Source of the DNA: RHKX01 sp046330415
GTDB lineage: Bacteria > Actinomycetota > Thermoleophilia > Solirubrobacterales > 70-9
Direction: 5' to 3'
DNA: 64,000 bases
NCBI GenBank assembly: GCA_046330415.1
Contig: JAXLSW010000016.1
Coordinates: 87,305-151,304, forward strand
In this document: piece after piece, positions 63,971 to 64,000 of the stretch
Layout of the letters: the number at the start of each line of letters is the position of its first letter
Numbering within the stretch: the first letter of the stretch is position 1
Made by a program: the position numbers and the translations under genes
The notes under the pieces: generated by a model
The model's database searches: none
What the model saw: only the letters and a program-made list of their open reading frames with translations
Told to the model about the DNA's origin: nothing

Positions 63971-64000
63971 GATCGTGAGATGCGGAGCGATGGCCCCGCT

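Overview
The window is chromosomal DNA from a very GC-rich, high-density actinobacterium. Several things point to the Thermoleophilia/Solirubrobacterales side of the phylum: an F420-type (Ddn/DUF385) oxidoreductase, HxlR/PucR/TetR/LuxR regulators, the order SRP RNA - dnaX - ybaB - recR - lysC - asd, many GTG/TTG starts, and secreted proteins with Lys-rich C-terminal modules that I associate with that order. This placement is inference; no rRNA or marker-protein comparison was possible. There is no phage, IS element, integrase or CRISPR array that I can see.

Layout. 0-5.3 kb: a partial membrane protein, an ApbE / ferric-reductase-like operon, and a divergent OmpR-type two-component system. 5.4-9.7 kb: small enzymes, a secreted glycosidase-like protein and an acyl-CoA ligase. 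9.7-16.5 kb: a palindromic repeat cluster, DAHP synthase, an HxlR/MFS efflux pair, a broken secreted protein, membrane proteins and a frameshifted GAP-family gene. 16.5-21.8 kb: a helicase with PLD and DUF3427-like regions, an RTX-like secreted protein, a PIN toxin pair, a HIRAN protein and tRNA-Val, together a plausible defence islet. 22.9-28.9 kb: a block of secreted proteins (unknown, alpha/beta hydrolase, DUF1254/DUF1214) around a TetR regulator. 28.9-34.8 kb: an M15-like peptidase, SRP RNA, a long inverted repeat, two large secreted proteins and vapBC. 34.8-43.0 kb: the dnaX-ybaB-recR core, three inserted genes, then lysC-asd. 43-55.7 kb: a PucR regulator, an S15/CocE-like secreted hydrolase, a large membrane protein, an amine oxidase, an NhaA - NhaD/ArsB-like - CBS operon, a BBE-type FAD oxidase and a small secreted protein. 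55.8-64 kb: a large LuxR (LAL) regulator, a DUF4333 lipoprotein, a type-E succinate dehydrogenase operon, an L12-CTD-like small protein and a glutaredoxin-like protein, ending in a hairpin-rich segment.

Three window-wide patterns stand out. First, a -10-like hexamer TANNNT (mostly TAGGCT/TAGACT) sits 6-10 nt upstream of more than 20 start codons on both strands with no Shine-Dalgarno, which indicates leaderless transcription as a default; the secreted-protein genes instead carry clear Shine-Dalgarno leaders. This motif also settles several start codons and the SRP RNA 5' end. Second, several secreted proteins share C-terminal modules: a two-Cys repeat and a Lys-rich beta-type tail. Third, 1-2 nt indels cluster in otherwise conserved genes (13.4-16.5 kb and 40.7-42.1 kb), which looks more like local sequence error than gene decay.
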